From NCBI GenBank assembly GCA_964387935.1, contig CAYLZN010000306.1:1-7158 (forward strand): a stretch of 7,158 nt of DNA, written 5' to 3'. The notes under the pieces were generated by a model. The model ran no database searches. It was not told where the DNA came from and saw only the letters and a program-made list of their open reading frames with translations. The position numbers were made by a program, and so were the translations under genes. The DNA is from CAYLZN01 sp964387935. GTDB taxonomy: Bacteria; Acidobacteriota; Vicinamibacteria; Vicinamibacterales; JAFNAJ01. Positions 5,328 through 7,158 of the stretch are shown in pieces. Position 1 is the first letter of the stretch, and each line of letters opens with the position of its first letter.

Positions 5328-7158
5328 CTATTCCCGAAGCAGCGCCGTCCAGTTCGCGATGACGACCAGGTGCGGTGGCACGCGGGAAGGAATCGCCGTG
5401 TTGACGATGAACCGCTGACCGTCCGATGTCATGTCCCAGGTTGACCCCGCGCTTGGCCGAACGTCCGCAGTGAAGAGCTTCACCGGGGCTCCTGCCCGGA
5501 AGGTCGAGCCGCTGCCCGTCACGGGCACGCTCATGAACACGCCGCCTGGTGCGGGGTAGACGATCTCGCGGCCGTCGCGGCGCCATCGAGGCATGGTTCC
5601 ACCCTCGGCCGAGATCTGCACCCTCCCTCCGCCGGCAAGCGACATCACGTAGACCTCGGGGCGACCCGACGCGTCGGACACGTAGAGGAGCGACTGGCCG
5701 TCCGGCGAGTACGTGGCGTAGTTCTCATCGAACGTGGAGTCGAGCAGCGGCACAGGCGGACCGCCGGCCAGCGGTTGTACCATCACGTCGTTGCCCGTGG
5801 CAGCGACAGACACGCGGTAGTAGAAGCCCTTGCCGTCCGGCGTGTAGCCACGCGGGTCCTTCGCGCGGTGGTCCACCTGCATCGGGCGCTCGGTTCCCGT
5901 GAAATCCGAGGACTTCTCGTACAGGTCCAGCCCTTTCGACGTATAGAGCACGCGCGAACCATCTGGCGACCACACGGCAGACCGCTCGTCGCTCGGATCG
6001 AACGTGAAGCGCTGACGCAGCCCGCGCGCCAGGTCGACGATGTAGATATCGCGGGTGCGTACCGTGGGATCGGTGACGCTGACCAGGAGCCGCTTCCCGT
6101 CCGGCGACAGTTCGAGGTTCGAGTAGTCGGCCGCATCGGCGACCGTGTCGAGCGCGGAGCCCGTACGGTCCATCCACACGAGTCGCGAGTGCTCCTGCCC
6201 GGTGTGCGGCACGTACACCAGGATGCCGTTGGACGAGGCGGCGAAGTCCGCGCCAACGGAGGGGGTGAACGCGACCCCGTCGACCAGGCGCTGCTCGTCG
6301 CCCAGCAGTTCGAGGCGTGATTCGTCGAAGCGGCGCGCGAACAGTTCGCTGCCGCGCGCGTAGAGCATGTGGCCGTTGCGCACGATCGCGTTGAAGCTGT
6401 CGGTACGTGGCAGCAGCAGCCTCGCATCCGCCCGATCCAGCGAGCGGACGTACGTCCCACTGGTGTCCGCGCGGTCGGGATCGCGGAAGCCGTAGAGGAA
6501 GTCCTTTCCATTCGACAGGAAGATGGCAAAGATGTGGATCTGCGCACTTCCGCGCTCCGGAAAGACCTTCTGTGGCGCCGCCCCGGTGGCCGTTGTCCGG
6601 AAGTACTCGGCACCCCACGGCCTGAACAGGATCACATCATCAGCGCCCCAGCTGCCAAGGCCACCCTGCGGGAGGATGACGGTGGGCGCGCCGGTGCCGT
6701 CCGCCGGCAACCGCTTCATGGCGTCCGGCGTCGTGAACGCCAGCGTTCGACCATCGGGCGACCAGTGGGGTGCAGCCCCGAATCGGCTGTCCGGGACCGC
6801 GCGCGCGGCATTGTCGCGCAGCGATAGCGCCCAGAGCGCTGTCTCCTGCGACGCCTGCGACCTCCCCGAGAACACGACCTCGGAGCCGCCGGGTGAGATG
6901 CCGAGGCGCGCCCCACCCGGGATGTTCGGCGACACTTCGACGCCTTCCGGGAGGAAGATCACCGACCGCATCGGCGCCTGCGGCGCCATCACGGCGCGCG
7001 GCCGTGACGACCAGACCAGCCAGGCCAGTGTGCCGAGGAGGGCCACCGTCACCGCGGCCCACGCGACCCGCTCGCGCCGGCGACCTGCCGGTTGCGCAAC
7101 GTCCAGGGCTGCCTGCGCGGCCGACGGCCCCGAGCCCGCCAGGGCGCCGAGCGCGAAG
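5328..7158 (-). CDS. C-terminal part of a membrane-anchored Ser/Thr kinase with PD40 beta-propeller (cut by the window edge)
   Basis: The frame is open to the right edge, so the gene starts outside the window; 609 residues are visible. The first residues (FALGALAG) resemble the end of the last kinase helix in this family (compare DLGLALELV in the neighbouring kinase). Next come an Ala/Pro linker, a basic stretch RRRER (26-30) and one hydrophobic helix (about 31-50, VAWAAVTVALLGTLAWLVW). Then a complete propeller follows, with blades marked by WSPDGRTLAF (132), LSPDGKRLLV, WSPDGSRVLY, YTPDGKGFYY, YSPDGQSLLYVSD and RRDGREIVYP. It ends in VIANWTALLRE, the usual NW-containing end of these kinase propellers, so the C-terminus is intact. 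The expected topology is kinase inside and propeller in the periplasm, as a sensor. The GTG at 7052 is an internal codon, not the start. The catalytic domain is not visible, so kinase identity rests on family architecture; a non-kinase membrane PD40 protein is the alternative. Confidence 0.82.
   Translation of the reverse strand, partial: FALGALAGSGPSAAQAALDVAQPAGRRRERVAWAAVTVALLGTLAWLVWSSRPRAVMAPQAPMRSVIFLPEGVEVSPNIPGGARLGISPGGSEVVFSGRSQASQETALWALSLRDNAARAVPDSRFGAAPHWSPDGRTLAFTTPDAMKRLPADGTGAPTVILPQGGLGSWGADDVILFRPWGAEYFRTTATGAAPQKVFPERGSAQIHIFAIFLSNGKDFLYGFRDPDRADTSGTYVRSLDRADARLLLPRTDSFNAIVRNGHMLYARGSELFARRFDESRLELLGDEQRLVDGVAFTPSVGADFAASSNGILVYVPHTGQEHSRLVWMDRTGSALDTVADAADYSNLELSPDGKRLLVSVTDPTVRTRDIYIVDLARGLRQRFTFDPSDERSAVWSPDGSRVLYTSKGLDLYEKSSDFTGTERPMQVDHRAKDPRGYTPDGKGFYYRVSVAATGNDVMVQPLAGGPPVPLLDSTFDENYATYSPDGQSLLYVSDASGRPEVYVMSLAGGGRVQISAEGGTMPRWRRDGREIVYPAPGGVFMSVPVTGSGSTFRAGAPVKLFTADVRPSAGSTWDMTSDGQRFIVNTAIPSRVPPHLVVIANWTALLRE

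Noticed and set aside
1..7158. CRISPR arrays, tRNA or rRNA genes, insertion sequences, phage genes
   Set aside because: No regularly spaced repeats, RNA signatures, transposase motifs or terminal inverted repeats were seen; nearly all of the sequence is explained by the listed genes.

Overview
The window is GC-rich and every supported gene lies on the minus strand, so transcription runs from the right edge to the left edge. The content is signalling kinases with TolB/PD40-type beta-propeller sensors plus a tricorn-like S41 peptidase. Many kinase-propeller paralogues at high GC, with this kind of tricorn-like protease, suggest a soil-type Acidobacteriota, possibly Vicinamibacteria. That is inference from gene families only; there is no rRNA or marker gene here.

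In transcription order: (1) 7158-5328, the C-terminal part of a membrane-anchored Ser/Thr kinase. Its kinase domain lies off the right edge; the end of the kinase fold, a transmembrane helix and a complete propeller are visible. (2) 5276-5124, a 50-codon ORF with a good ribosome-binding site, filling what would otherwise be a 215-bp gap. (3) 5112-3583, a second kinase with a full catalytic domain, a membrane helix and the first part of a propeller. It stops early because of a frame change near a run of five Gs. (4) About 3638-2979, the rest of that propeller in a second frame. (5) About 2978-27, a tricorn-like PDZ/S41 peptidase in a third frame, lacking its signal peptide and first propeller blades. 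The only unassigned DNA is positions 1-26 and 5277-5327; no stretch over 300 bases lacks a coding assignment.

The main anomaly is the left two thirds. The kinase propeller loses its last part exactly where the protease begins without its normal start, and the join falls between two PD40 (PDG) motifs 44 bp apart. This looks like a deletion or recombination (or an assembly misjoin) that fused a receptor-kinase gene to a tricorn-like protease gene. Two same-direction frame changes interrupt the fusion. If both are sequencing errors, the product would be a single protein of about 1,690 residues: cytoplasmic kinase, membrane helix, hybrid propeller, PDZ and S41 protease. If they are real, the kinase is truncated and the protease has no evident start.

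The close spacing (51 bp, then 11 bp) of the partial kinase, the small ORF and the second kinase suggests one operon. I see no convincing promoter or terminator.
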